Shown here one piece after another: positions 1 through 6,958 of a stretch of DNA of 15,301 bases (position 1 is the stretch's first letter; every line of letters starts with the position of its first letter). Source of the DNA: Campylobacteraceae bacterium (GTDB lineage Bacteria > Campylobacterota > Campylobacteria > Campylobacterales > Campylobacteraceae); contig JAISNG010000160.1 of the NCBI GenBank assembly GCA_031276365.1, forward strand, positions 1-15,301, written 5' to 3'. A model generated the notes under the pieces. That model saw nothing but the letters and a program-made list of their open reading frames with translations, did not search any database and was not told the DNA's origin. The translations under genes were made by a program, and so were the position numbers.

Positions 1-589
1 CAAATCTTACACTTCCTTGCATATCGCTTTTTTTCACGCCAGCAGCCGAAAAAAACCAAAACTTCTCCTTTTTGCCCGTAAGCAGCCATCGCGGAGTCGT
101 TATAAATGTCTCAAGCGCATTGCCGCCGTCTGTAAGGACTATATTATCGCACAAAACCCCGCCGTTTTGGGATATCATACGTTTCATCTTCTCCTGTGCC
201 ATAAGCCACATGTTGCGGCAGGCAATAAATGTTATGACGCTTTTACCATTAAGCCAGACAGAAGCCTCCGTACTTTGCAAAAAGCTTGACATCGGAAGCG
301 AAGGAGACAAAAACCAGACTTGATAAGCCAAAATAATCAAATCAAACTCCTCGTTTTTGTCTATATTGAATGGCTCAAGCGCTATTTTATCGCAATAAAC
401 ACTCTCTGGAAAAACGCTTAAAAAATCCAAAACACTCCATGGAAATGGAAACTCTTCGCAAGGTTTTAAGCTTAAGTCTGCAACAGAGATATTTTTGTCA
501 TTTAAAAGAGGCGCAATGCAATATTTCAGCGCTTCGTCAAGCTGTCCGCTTTGTGAGTAATGTACTACCAAAACCTTTTTGTGCGGCAT
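1..589 (-). CDS. DarA-like flavodoxin-fold protein (dialkylresorcinol condensing enzyme family), 3' end cut by window
   Basis: The minus strand is open for 196 codons from an ATG at 589 to the window edge, so the C-terminus is missing. The N-terminus MPHKKVLVVHYSQSGQL has the beta-strand plus phosphate-binding loop of a flavodoxin fold (YSQSGQL, residues 11-17). A second cofactor-type loop, AYQVWFLSPSLPMSSFL, follows at about 89-105, and a third conserved stretch, FIACRNMWLMAQEKM, at 121-135. From memory of the family this resembles DarA-type proteins of flexirubin and dialkylresorcinol clusters, which are about 300 residues and sit beside the ketosynthase DarB; DarA is linked to ring closure/aromatisation. 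A purine-rich AGAGGA lies about 10 nt upstream of the ATG. The gene is divergent from the ABC exporter operon. It could instead be another NAD(P)H/FMN oxidoreductase; the flavodoxin fold is more certain than the DarA name. Confidence 0.72.
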   Translation of the reverse strand, partial: MPHKKVLVVHYSQSGQLDEALKYCIAPLLNDKNISVADLSLKPCEEFPFPWSVLDFLSVFPESVYCDKIALEPFNIDKNEEFDLIILAYQVWFLSPSLPMSSFLQSTEASVWLNGKSVITFIACRNMWLMAQEKMKRMISQNGGVLCDNIVLTDGGNALETFITTPRWLLTGKKEKFWFFSAAGVKKSDMQGSVRF

Positions 590-628
590 ACTGCTTAAAT
601 CCTCTTTTTTTTAAAAGTAATTATGTTA

Positions 629-657
629 TTGAAAACTTACTTATTTTCTGATAAAAT
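629..657 (+). promoter_or_regulatory. Sigma-70 promoter for the ABC-ACP-KS operon
   Basis: TTGAAA at 629-634 and TAAAAT at 652-657 are separated by 17 nt, a near-consensus pair, and TGA precedes the -10 box. The predicted transcription start is around 664, about 20 nt before the GTG/ATG start of the ABC ATPase. This is the only good promoter seen ahead of the five overlapping genes to 4804. Confidence 0.6.
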
Positions 658-684
658 GTCGCCTCTTAATTCAAATATCGGCAA

Positions 685-1581
685 GTGATGTTACAGATAA
701 AAAATATTGGCAAAAATTACAACTCCCTTAAAGCGTTAAAAAGCGTTTCGTTAAATCTTCCAAATAGCGGAATTTTCGCACTTTTGGGCGTAAACGGCGC
801 TGGAAAAACTACGCTTATTTCTATCCTTTGCGGTATTGTCAAAGCCGACAGCGGAGAGATATTTTACAACGAAACGCCATATTTTGACGCGCTGGAAAAA
901 GACCATTCACTCTGCTCTTTGACGCCTCAAGAGTTTGCATTTTATCCAAGTTTGAGCGTTGAGGAAAATATAAATTTTTTTTCACAAATTAACGCTCTTG
1001 ACACAAAAAAACGCAAAGAGATGATTGATTTTGCGCTTAATATATGCGCGCTTGAAGAGTACATGCAAAAACGCACCGCAAATCTCTCAGGCGGACTAAA
1101 AAGAAGACTCAATCTCGCTATAGGACTCTTAAACAACCCAAAAATTCTTTTTTTAGACGAACCCACAGTCGGCATTGACCCAAAAACCAGAGAGTTTATA
1201 CTAAACTCCATAAAAGAGTTGGCAAAAGAGCGGCTTATCGTTTATACTTCGCACTACATGCATGAGGTTGATTTTTTGGCAGATGAAATAGCCGTAATAA
1301 ACGACGGCGAAATATTGACCTCTTTTAAAAACAGTCGTCAAAGCAGGGTTTTGACGCTTGAGCTACAAGAGCATAATGCGGCAAATATTAAAATATTAAA
1401 TGAATTTATGCCCTTTACCGAGTGCGGCGGCTGTCTGCAAAGCGGTGCGGCAAATGAAGAAAGTCTCTCAAAATTGCTGGAGTTTACAAAAAAACGCAAT
1501 CTAATATTCAAATCCATATCACTCTCACCGCTTTCTGTACAGACGCTGTTTTTAAACCCCTCAAATGACGAGGCTTTATGA
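685..1581 (+). CDS. ABC transporter ATP-binding protein
   Basis: This is the ATPase subunit of an ABC-2 type exporter, 298 residues. In order it has Walker A GVNGAGKTT (35-43), the Q-loop glutamine in LTPQE (Q82), the signature LSGG (134-137), Walker B ILFLDEP (154-160) and the switch histidine in YTSHYMHEV (H190). About 80 residues follow the nucleotide-binding core, as in drug, lipid or polysaccharide exporters. The start may be GTG at 685 or ATG at 688; both give the same protein apart from one residue, and no strong Shine-Dalgarno sequence separates them. The stop overlaps the permease start in ATGA. As the first gene of the operon with ACP and ketosynthase genes, it most likely powers export of the cluster product or an intermediate to the envelope. 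The substrate is inferred. Confidence 0.93.
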   Translation: MMLQIKNIGKNYNSLKALKSVSLNLPNSGIFALLGVNGAGKTTLISILCGIVKADSGEIFYNETPYFDALEKDHSLCSLTPQEFAFYPSLSVEENINFFSQINALDTKKRKEMIDFALNICALEEYMQKRTANLSGGLKRRLNLAIGLLNNPKILFLDEPTVGIDPKTREFILNSIKELAKERLIVYTSHYMHEVDFLADEIAVINDGEILTSFKNSRQSRVLTLELQEHNAANIKILNEFMPFTECGGCLQSGAANEESLSKLLEFTKKRNLIFKSISLSPLSVQTLFLNPSNDEAL

Positions 1582-2705
1582 TACGAATTTTTGCCGCACT
1601 TTTGAAAAAAGAGTTTTTGATAATTTTCAGAGATTTGCATGCGCTTGCGGCTCTATTTTTACTACCGTCCATTTTTATACTCATTATGTCTTATGCGCTC
1701 AAAGACGCAAACAGCGGCACAAATATAAAATGTATTTATTATATTGACGAAAACAATCCGCAAGAAATCGCGCAAAATTTTGAAAAAGCGATGAATGAAC
1801 TTCAAAATTTCTCATGTAAAAAAGCGCCAAACACAGAGATTAAAGGCGATATAACGCTTTTTATCCCGAATGGTTTTTTTGAGAGTTTTCAAAACAACAT
1901 TGAAAGTGATTTGCAAGCGCAAGTAGAGTATATTCCTACTTTAAATACTGCTGCTGTACAGCTTTTTGAAGCGCTTTTGAAAGAGCGAATTATAATGCTT
2001 TTTACCTCCGAGAGCAAATATGCGCCGCCGTTTGTAACAAATCTTCAAAAGCCGTTCATAAAATCGCGTGCAACGGGACAGAAAATACCAAACAGCGTGG
2101 AACAAAGTGTGCCTTCTTGGATAGTATTTGCTATGTTTTTTGTGCTGATACCATTTTCTACTGTATTTATCGTGGAAAAAAAACAGGGCACTTACAGAAG
2201 GTTAAAGAGTATGGGATTGAACGCTTTTCTATTTTTTGCGTCAAAAACACTTGCTTATAATATTGTCAATCTTTTTCAAGGCGCAGCGCTGCTGCTTGTG
2301 GGCGTGTATATCGTGCCGCTGATTGGACTTGACGGATTAAATATCGGTGATATTCCGTCGGTTTTAGCTCTTTTGTACGTACTCTCATTTGCAGCTGTCG
2401 GTTTTGCGCTGTTTATAGCGGTGGTTTGCAAAAGTACGGCTGAGGCGGTAATCACAGGCGGCGTGAGCAATATACTCTTAGGCGCGATAGGCGGCATTAT
2501 GGTGCCAAAATATATTATGCCTCCGCTTATGCAGCAAATAAGCAATATTTCACCGATGTCATGGGGATTTGACGCATTTATACAACTGTTTTTGTATAGA
2601 GGAAAAATAGATGCAATCGCACAAAATTTACTTTTTTTATTGCTTTTTGGAACAATTATGTTTATAATATCGCTCTTTATTTTTACAAGGAACAGCGATG
2701 AGTAA
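1578..2705 (+). CDS. ABC-2 type transporter permease
   Basis: This is the membrane subunit partnering the upstream ATPase, 375 residues. A short cytoplasmic N-terminus leads into one transmembrane helix (about 21-40). A roughly 135-residue non-membrane domain comes next, followed by five or so C-terminal helices (about 179-199, 222-250, 260-284, 292-312, 349-370). This one-plus-five layout with a large extracytoplasmic loop is typical of the ABC2_membrane_3 / YhhJ-like permeases. EKKQGTYRRLKSMG (200-213), just after the second helix, matches the conserved cytoplasmic coupling segment of this family. ATG overlaps the ATPase stop by 4 nt, and its own end overlaps the ACP start by 8 nt, so translation is probably coupled. 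Exporter direction is an inference from the family. Confidence 0.9.
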   Translation: MIRIFAALLKKEFLIIFRDLHALAALFLLPSIFILIMSYALKDANSGTNIKCIYYIDENNPQEIAQNFEKAMNELQNFSCKKAPNTEIKGDITLFIPNGFFESFQNNIESDLQAQVEYIPTLNTAAVQLFEALLKERIIMLFTSESKYAPPFVTNLQKPFIKSRATGQKIPNSVEQSVPSWIVFAMFFVLIPFSTVFIVEKKQGTYRRLKSMGLNAFLFFASKTLAYNIVNLFQGAALLLVGVYIVPLIGLDGLNIGDIPSVLALLYVLSFAAVGFALFIAVVCKSTAEAVITGGVSNILLGAIGGIMVPKYIMPPLMQQISNISPMSWGFDAFIQLFLYRGKIDAIAQNLLFLLLFGTIMFIISLFIFTRNSDE

Positions 2706-2964
2706 ATTAACGGCTCTCAAATCTGAACTGAAAGAGCTTATCATAAAAGAGAGCGGCAAAGAGTACAATCCGTACAGTATCAAAGACAACGAACCGCTTT
2801 TCGGCGAGGAGAGTGCGCTCAATCTGGACTCTCTTGACGCGCTTCAAATATCGGTCGCTATTCACCACAAATACAATAAAAAACTCAACGACAGCAAAGA
2901 AGCCATGAGAGTTTTGACAAATATAAATACTTTGGCAAATTTCATATCAGAAGAGAACAGTTGA
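2698..2964 (+). CDS. Acyl carrier protein (first copy)
   Basis: This 88-residue acidic four-helix carrier protein has the phosphopantetheine attachment motif LDSLD, with the modified serine at residue 45. The loop before helix II (NEPLFGEESALNLDSLDAL) is the form seen in carrier proteins of aryl polyene and related type II systems rather than in housekeeping AcpP, which has GADSLD. It should carry the growing chain as a thioester for the ketosynthase encoded immediately after it, with which it overlaps by 4 nt. It shares the LFGE...LDS pattern with the second carrier protein at 8032, but the two are clearly diverged, which suggests different roles (for example chain extension versus hand-off). 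Confidence 0.88.
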   Translation: MSKLTALKSELKELIIKESGKEYNPYSIKDNEPLFGEESALNLDSLDALQISVAIHHKYNKKLNDSKEAMRVLTNINTLANFISEENS

Positions 2965-4013
2965 GGCGTGCGTATATAAAGCGTTATGGTATTTGTAGCG
3001 CTTTGGGTACGGATTTGCCGTCGCGCGCTCTTTGCGATGAAAACTTAAAGCCGAATGCCGAATTGATATGTACTTTTGAGCAGAGTGTTTTGTATTACAA
3101 GGCAAAGGGCTATGTTGACGAGTTGATAAAAAATATAGGCTCTATCCCTAAAAATACGACTCTTTTTATAGGTTCATCGTCTCTTGGAACACACTTGAAC
3201 GAGCAAAATTACGCTGAAGACGGCATAAAATATTTAGGTTATGATATTGAAGCCCATGAAATATGCAAAAAGCTTGGGATAAATCCGCGTTATTATCTTT
3301 TCAATACAGCTTGTACCTCAAGTGCAAACGCTCTCATATACGCTGCAAGAATGATAAAAGATGGAATTTTAGACAACGCTTTGGTAATTGGCGTTGAGGT
3401 GCAAAATATGTTGAGCCTGTATGGTTTTATGTCGCTTGGACTTATAAGCAAAGAGGGCATAAAACCGTTTGATAAAAACAGAAGCGGCATCGTTTTGGGC
3501 GAAGCCTGCGCTTTTGCGCTTTTATCGTCGGAAGAGGATTCATGGGAGTTTTTGGAGGGTGAGATATTGAATGATATTTCAAACATTACAACACCGTCAA
3601 AAGAGGGTGAAACACTCCAAATTCTTATAGAAAAGACTATCTCCCGCGCCAAGATAAAAACTTCACAGATTGATTTGATAAAACTCCATGCAACAGCCAG
3701 CAATAGTAATGACATATCTGAAAACAGCGCACTTTGCAAAATTTTCGGCGATTTTTTGCCATTATGCGTTGCACTGAAAGGATACATAGGACATACTCTG
3801 GGCGCATGCGGCGTGAGCGAGCTTGCTTTGCTGCTTTGCGCTTTGGACAGCGGCTTTGTTCCGAAAAGTCTTGGATTTGAAACAAAAGATGAGGATTTCT
3901 GCGTAACTCCAACAACACAAAAAAATGCATGGAGCGGCAGATACGTACTGTTTAACTATCTTGCTTTTGGCGGAAACAGTGCGGTTTTTTTGATTGAAAA
4001 TGGCGCAAAATGA
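2961..4013 (+). CDS. Beta-ketoacyl-ACP synthase (KAS II/FabF-like), aryl polyene type, first copy
   Basis: This 350-residue condensing enzyme would catalyse decarboxylative Claisen condensation of a malonyl-ACP with an acyl chain. The nucleophile is in NTACTSSANA (C118). The first histidine is in KLHATASNSND (H243), and the lysine and second histidine are in LKGYIGHTLGACG (K273, H278). AFGGN closes the fold near residue 340, so the catalytic set is intact. The first histidine motif departs from the usual HGTGT, unlike the second KS in this window. The start is TTG at 2961 inside the stop of the ACP gene (TTGA), supported by AAGAG five bases upstream; no ATG exists near the N-terminus. It overlaps the following chain-length-factor-like gene by 4 nt, suggesting that the two proteins form a heterodimer as ApeO and ApeC do. 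Confidence 0.88.
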   Translation: MRRAYIKRYGICSALGTDLPSRALCDENLKPNAELICTFEQSVLYYKAKGYVDELIKNIGSIPKNTTLFIGSSSLGTHLNEQNYAEDGIKYLGYDIEAHEICKKLGINPRYYLFNTACTSSANALIYAARMIKDGILDNALVIGVEVQNMLSLYGFMSLGLISKEGIKPFDKNRSGIVLGEACAFALLSSEEDSWEFLEGEILNDISNITTPSKEGETLQILIEKTISRAKIKTSQIDLIKLHATASNSNDISENSALCKIFGDFLPLCVALKGYIGHTLGACGVSELALLLCALDSGFVPKSLGFETKDEDFCVTPTTQKNAWSGRYVLFNYLAFGGNSAVFLIENGAK

Positions 4014-4804
4014 TACTCTCTTCCTCATTTTTGGCATCTTCATCAGGATTGATGAATTGGGAAGAGATTTTGAAGAGTTTGACGCAGGTTAAATTTCGCC
4101 GTGCGGATAGATTTGCTCATGCTGTTCTTTCAGGTGCGCTTTCGTGTTTGAGACAGCATGAATTAAAAGAGTTTGCCCTATATTTCGGCACTTCAAACGG
4201 CAGCGTCGAGAGCGTTAAAAATTCACATGACAATATTTCCCAAAATCAATCCCCAATGCCATTTACTTTTATTAATACGCTAAGTTCTACGCCGTTGTTT
4301 TTTCTACTTCAATATTTAAATATGCAAACCGCCGCCATCAGTATCGCACATTCATGTTTTGCATTTGAAAATGCACTTTCGCTTTCGCTTGTTGATTTAA
4401 GACAGAAACGCTCAAAGACCGCATTTATCGGCGTTTGCGATATCTGGTATGAACCTCTTGAAGAAGCGCGGAAAATACTTGATAAGAATGCCTGCGAATT
4501 TTCGGCATGGATTGGCTATGAGTATAATGAAAAGGATTGCGTGAAATTTTTCAGCGCTTTTGATGAAGTTTTGGATGAAGCCGCGCGCTTTAAAACAAAG
4601 CTGTTTTACGTATCGCCCGCATTGGCGCAGTATGAGATGGACGCACTTGAAAAGATAGTAAAAATACGCTCGAATGATACTCCCAAAACTATTACAAACT
4701 ACTCTGCCGCCGTCATTTGCGCCCATTTCACAAAATCAAATTCGCCGCTTTTTTATATCGGATATGATAGCAGATGCGGATACTCTTTTGTAAATATTAA
4801 TTAG
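4010..4804 (+). CDS. Short ketosynthase-like protein, probable chain-length factor (ApeC-like)
   Basis: This 264-residue protein resembles the N-terminal half of a ketosynthase (Ketoacyl-synt_2 type) and is close to the length of ApeC-like chain-length factors. IAHSCFAFENALSLSLVDL (112-130) aligns without gaps to TACTSSANAL of the neighbouring KS, followed at the same spacing by the buried strand KTAFIGVCD. A cysteine (C116) therefore occupies the nucleophile position. The HGTGT and KxxxGH histidine motifs of the C-terminal half are absent, so it cannot be a normal condensing enzyme by itself. The expected role is to dimerise with the KS encoded just upstream (4-nt ATGA overlap) and set chain length. 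This is the last gene of the operon; no clear hairpin terminator follows it. Confidence 0.75.
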   Translation: MILSSSFLASSSGLMNWEEILKSLTQVKFRRADRFAHAVLSGALSCLRQHELKEFALYFGTSNGSVESVKNSHDNISQNQSPMPFTFINTLSSTPLFFLLQYLNMQTAAISIAHSCFAFENALSLSLVDLRQKRSKTAFIGVCDIWYEPLEEARKILDKNACEFSAWIGYEYNEKDCVKFFSAFDEVLDEAARFKTKLFYVSPALAQYEMDALEKIVKIRSNDTPKTITNYSAAVICAHFTKSNSPLFYIGYDSRCGYSFVNIN

Positions 4805-4834
4805 TTGCAAGTTTTAGGTTTTTTATGCTAATAT
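4805..4834 (+). promoter_or_regulatory. Promoter for the lipoprotein gene
   Basis: TTGCAA (4805-4810) and TAATAT (4829-4834) are 18 nt apart, with an extended TATGC just before the -10 box. They lie immediately after the stop codon of the previous gene and 30 nt before the lipoprotein ATG. The lipoprotein can thus be transcribed independently of the operon. The assignment is by consensus only. Confidence 0.5.
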
Positions 4835-4864
4835 TGGCAAAATTTTTTTTAAAGGATTTAGGAT

Positions 4865-5266
4865 ATGACTAAAAAACTGTTTTTGGTTACTTTGATTATA
4901 GTTGGCGGTCTATTTTATGCAGGCTGCTCAGCTACTCAGCAACCTTTGTATAATGTACAGGGAAGCAGCGTTCAAAGTTTTGACGGCAAAAAATTGACAC
5001 AGGCTCAAGTTGAAAAGGCTATTTTGCAGGCAGGCTCTCAGCGCGGCTGGGTGATGAAAAAGATAAAAAACGGCGTAATATCAGCTACGCTTTATGCAAG
5101 AAAGCATATGGCGCTTGTAGAGATTAGTTACACCGATTCATCTTACAATATTGTCTATAAAAATAGTGAAAATCTCAACTATGACGGCTCAAATATCCAC
5201 AAAAACTACAACAGTTGGGTAAGAAATCTGGATAATTCAATTCAGATAAATCTAAACTCTCTTTAA
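4865..5266 (+). CDS. Small outer-envelope lipoprotein of unknown function
   Basis: This is a 133-residue lipoprotein. MTKK, a hydrophobic stretch and the lipobox-like FYAGC place the lipidated cysteine at residue 21. Tyrosine at the -3 position is less usual than leucine, but A and G at -2 and -1 fit signal peptidase II. The mature part contains GWVMKKIKNGVISATLYARKH-type and YDGSNIHKNYNSWVRNLD-type segments (about residues 55-76 and 105-122). I recognise these as a recurrent pattern in small proteobacterial lipoproteins with no assigned function. The start is supported by AAGGA about 8 nt upstream and a nearby promoter. It lies between the exporter/KS operon and the convergent acyltransferase gene, so a role in handling or anchoring the cluster product in the outer membrane is possible but only inferred. 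There are no enzyme motifs. Confidence 0.8.
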   Translation: MTKKLFLVTLIIVGGLFYAGCSATQQPLYNVQGSSVQSFDGKKLTQAQVEKAILQAGSQRGWVMKKIKNGVISATLYARKHMALVEISYTDSSYNIVYKNSENLNYDGSNIHKNYNSWVRNLDNSIQINLNSL

Positions 5267-5268
5267 AT

Positions 5269-6132
5269 TTAGGCGGGCTTTAAAGCCCCCTCTTTCCAAA
5301 AATCGTACAGATTGAACCACTGGTCGGGAGCGGCACGTATGATTCTCTCATATGCTTTGGCGTACTCTTCGACCATGTTTTCAATATTTTCATTTACTTT
5401 TATTTTGACATATTCCAGTTTGTACGTACGCGCTTTTACGTAAGTTACAAAAAATGCCATAAGCGGCACATCCGCTTTTTGTGCGATTTCAAACGGCGTT
5501 TTGTTAAATTCTGCCAAAGAGCCGAAAAAATCCACGCTTATCGTATGTTTGGGATTATTTGCTCTGTCTCCCATCATGGATACCACCTCTTTTTCCATAA
5601 GCGCTTCGGCTATTTTTATGGAAGATTCAAGTTTTGATATATGCGCCAAATCAAGTATGTGAACGTTTGTTTTTTGATTGTTTCTGAGATTTTCTTCTAT
5701 AACTTTTATATCCTCTTTTATCACCTCTTGCATAATGATGTGTACTTTCAAGTTGTCTATTATCAAAAGACTCGGCACAACGGACCAGCCGCCGAAGTGC
5801 GAAAAAAGCAGCACGCAGCCCTTTTTTAACTCTTTTACCAAAGTCTGTCTGTCTTCTATGAGATGATACAAGGACGGGTCGCATTTCGTGATAAACCTGT
5901 CCGTCATAACTACGGCAAATTTTCTCAAATGTTCAAAATAACGCCATTGCGTGTATTTTATGCCTATTTTTTTGTAGTAGAGTTTCAATGCTTTGCGCGT
6001 GTTTTGAGCTTTCAGATAATAGATAAATGTTATGGGGTAAAGCAGGACAAAAAGTGTTTTGTATCCGAAATTTTTATAAACCCACAGCGCAAGGCGTATG
6101 CTCCAGCCGCTTCCTCTCTGCTTGGTGTGCAC
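5269..6132 (-). CDS. LpxL/HtrB-like lysophospholipid acyltransferase family protein
   Basis: This 287-residue member of the LPLAT superfamily would transfer an acyl chain from ACP or CoA to a hydroxyl at the inner membrane. A membrane-associated hydrophobic N-terminal segment (about 26-40) precedes LLFSHFGGWSVVP (109-120), the HX4(D/E) region. The histidine is kept (H112), but the acidic residue is serine (S117). SMMGDRANN (185-193) and the C-terminal APDQWFNLYDFWKE (268-281) are the usual family blocks. The start is GTG at 6132, directly abutting the TAA of the glycosyltransferase gene, with AAAGGG about 9 nt upstream; there is no nearby ATG. Co-transcription with a glycosyltransferase resembles aryl polyene clusters, where such a pair builds the lipid/sugar anchor. 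A lipid A late acyltransferase is the alternative, but the company it keeps argues for the cluster. Confidence 0.82.
   Translation of the reverse strand: MHTKQRGSGWSIRLALWVYKNFGYKTLFVLLYPITFIYYLKAQNTRKALKLYYKKIGIKYTQWRYFEHLRKFAVVMTDRFITKCDPSLYHLIEDRQTLVKELKKGCVLLFSHFGGWSVVPSLLIIDNLKVHIIMQEVIKEDIKVIEENLRNNQKTNVHILDLAHISKLESSIKIAEALMEKEVVSMMGDRANNPKHTISVDFFGSLAEFNKTPFEIAQKADVPLMAFFVTYVKARTYKLEYVKIKVNENIENMVEEYAKAYERIIRAAPDQWFNLYDFWKEGALKPA
5275..5288. terminator. Possible bidirectional hairpin between convergent genes
   Basis: GGGCTTTAAAGCCC is a perfect 14-nt palindrome located 9 nt after the lipoprotein stop and inside the last codons (GALKPA) of the leftward acyltransferase gene. It is flanked by CCCTCTTT on one side and by an AT-rich run on the other. 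Neither side has a strong U-tract and the zero-loop palindrome would have to open at its centre, so termination activity is uncertain. It is the only hairpin at this convergent junction. Confidence 0.35.
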
Positions 6133-6837
6133 TTAAATAAACCCTTTCAGAAGTAAAATCCTTAAAGGCAAAAGCCTTACATGTACCCAAATGATAGACA
6201 TCGTATCGCGCCATTTTTTAAAATGACTCACTCTCTCTTCGGCTTTTGGATAGTAACACTCTACATTCGTTTCAACTATCTTTCGTTTAAGCCATGCGTG
6301 GCGCACCAAAACTTCCATTTCATAGTCAAATTTTACCGTACATGTAGGCAGCTGCAAAATAGAAACGGGATAAAGCCTGAAGCCTGAAAGCGAATCCGTA
6401 ATCTTACAGCCTGTGTTCAGCGCCGCCCAAAAATTACTTATCAAGCGTCCTATTTTAGAGCCTTGCGGTACATTCATGATATTAAAATCTCTTGAGCCTA
6501 TAACTATTGTCTCATCTCCTTCGCTTAGAGCGTTTGTGAGTTTACAAATCTCCCGCGCCAGATGTTGTCCGTCTGCGTCCATACTGACAAAATACGAATA
6601 CCCCAACTCTTTTGCTTTTCTGCAGCCGCTGATAAGCGCCGCTCCTTTGCCAAAGTTGCGCTCATGAGTTATGATATGCGTTTTTTCATCACACTTCAAA
6701 GTCTCTTTTATAGGCGTTTTTGAACCGTCATCTACAACAATCACTTCATAACCGACTTCGCGCACATTTTTTACGACATCAAACAGAGTAGCATTGTTTA
6801 AAGAAGGTATCACAATAACGGCGCGGTATCTATCCAT
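6133..6837 (-). CDS. Family 2 glycosyltransferase (DPM1/PlsC-cluster type)
   Basis: This is a 234-residue GT-A fold glycosyltransferase. VIVIPSLNN starts the fold, EVIVVDDGS (31-39) binds the nucleotide, MDADGQH (86-92) is the DXD-type metal site, and VIGSRDFN (112-119) and SLSGFRLYP follow. It is short, with a weakly hydrophobic C-terminus (IIWVHVRLLPLRILLL) that may associate with the membrane but is not a clear transmembrane pair. The family uses NDP-sugars or works on polyprenyl phosphate. It is the first gene of a leftward pair with the acyltransferase, and similar GT2 plus acyltransferase pairs or fusions are known in aryl polyene clusters. The sugar and acceptor cannot be told from sequence. 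Confidence 0.88.
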   Translation of the reverse strand: MDRYRAVIVIPSLNNATLFDVVKNVREVGYEVIVVDDGSKTPIKETLKCDEKTHIITHERNFGKGAALISGCRKAKELGYSYFVSMDADGQHLAREICKLTNALSEGDETIVIGSRDFNIMNVPQGSKIGRLISNFWAALNTGCKITDSLSGFRLYPVSILQLPTCTVKFDYEMEVLVRHAWLKRKIVETNVECYYPKAEERVSHFKKWRDTMSIIWVHVRLLPLRILLLKGFI

Positions 6838-6863
6838 TAAAAGTCCAAACGTAAAAATAAAAC

Positions 6864-6875
6864 GGTAATGTTACC
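6864..6875. repeat. Short inverted repeat upstream of the glycosyltransferase
   Basis: GGTAA-TG-TTACC is a perfect 5-bp inverted repeat with a 2-nt centre, 27-38 nt upstream of the leftward start codon. It sits where a regulator could block transcription or where a small leader hairpin could form. There is no evidence for which protein would bind it. Confidence 0.25.
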
Positions 6876-6893
6876 ATAAAAAATATTCAAAAT

Positions 6894-6922
6894 AAGATAA
6901 TTTCAACTAACTTATTGTACAA
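6894..6922 (-). promoter_or_regulatory. Candidate leftward promoter for the GT2-acyltransferase pair
   Basis: On the minus strand TTGTAC (6922-6917) and TATCTT (6899-6894) are 17 nt apart, placing a start near 6887, about 50 nt ahead of the glycosyltransferase ATG. The -35 box is part of the palindrome ATTGTACAAT (6914-6923) in the centre of the 121-nt divergent gap, so one bound protein could affect both directions. No equally good rightward promoter for the methyltransferase gene was found; an AT-rich TAATAT at 6932-6937 is the best -10 candidate on that strand. Confidence 0.35.
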
Positions 6923-6947
6923 TTCGCAATTTAATATTTCTTAAGTC

Positions 6948-6952
6948 AAGGA
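6948..6952 (+). promoter_or_regulatory. Ribosome binding site fixing the TTG start of the methyltransferase
   Basis: AAGGA sits 6 nt before TTG at 6959. No ATG or GTG occurs in frame near this N-terminus, so this site decides the start. Confidence 0.6.
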
Positions 6953-6958
6953 TTATTT

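Noticed and set aside
17..651. Three short rightward open frames in the first 650 bases
   Set aside because: The minus strand carries one uninterrupted 196-codon frame with clear flavodoxin-fold motifs over the same bases; the rightward frames have no recognisable motifs and overlap one another.
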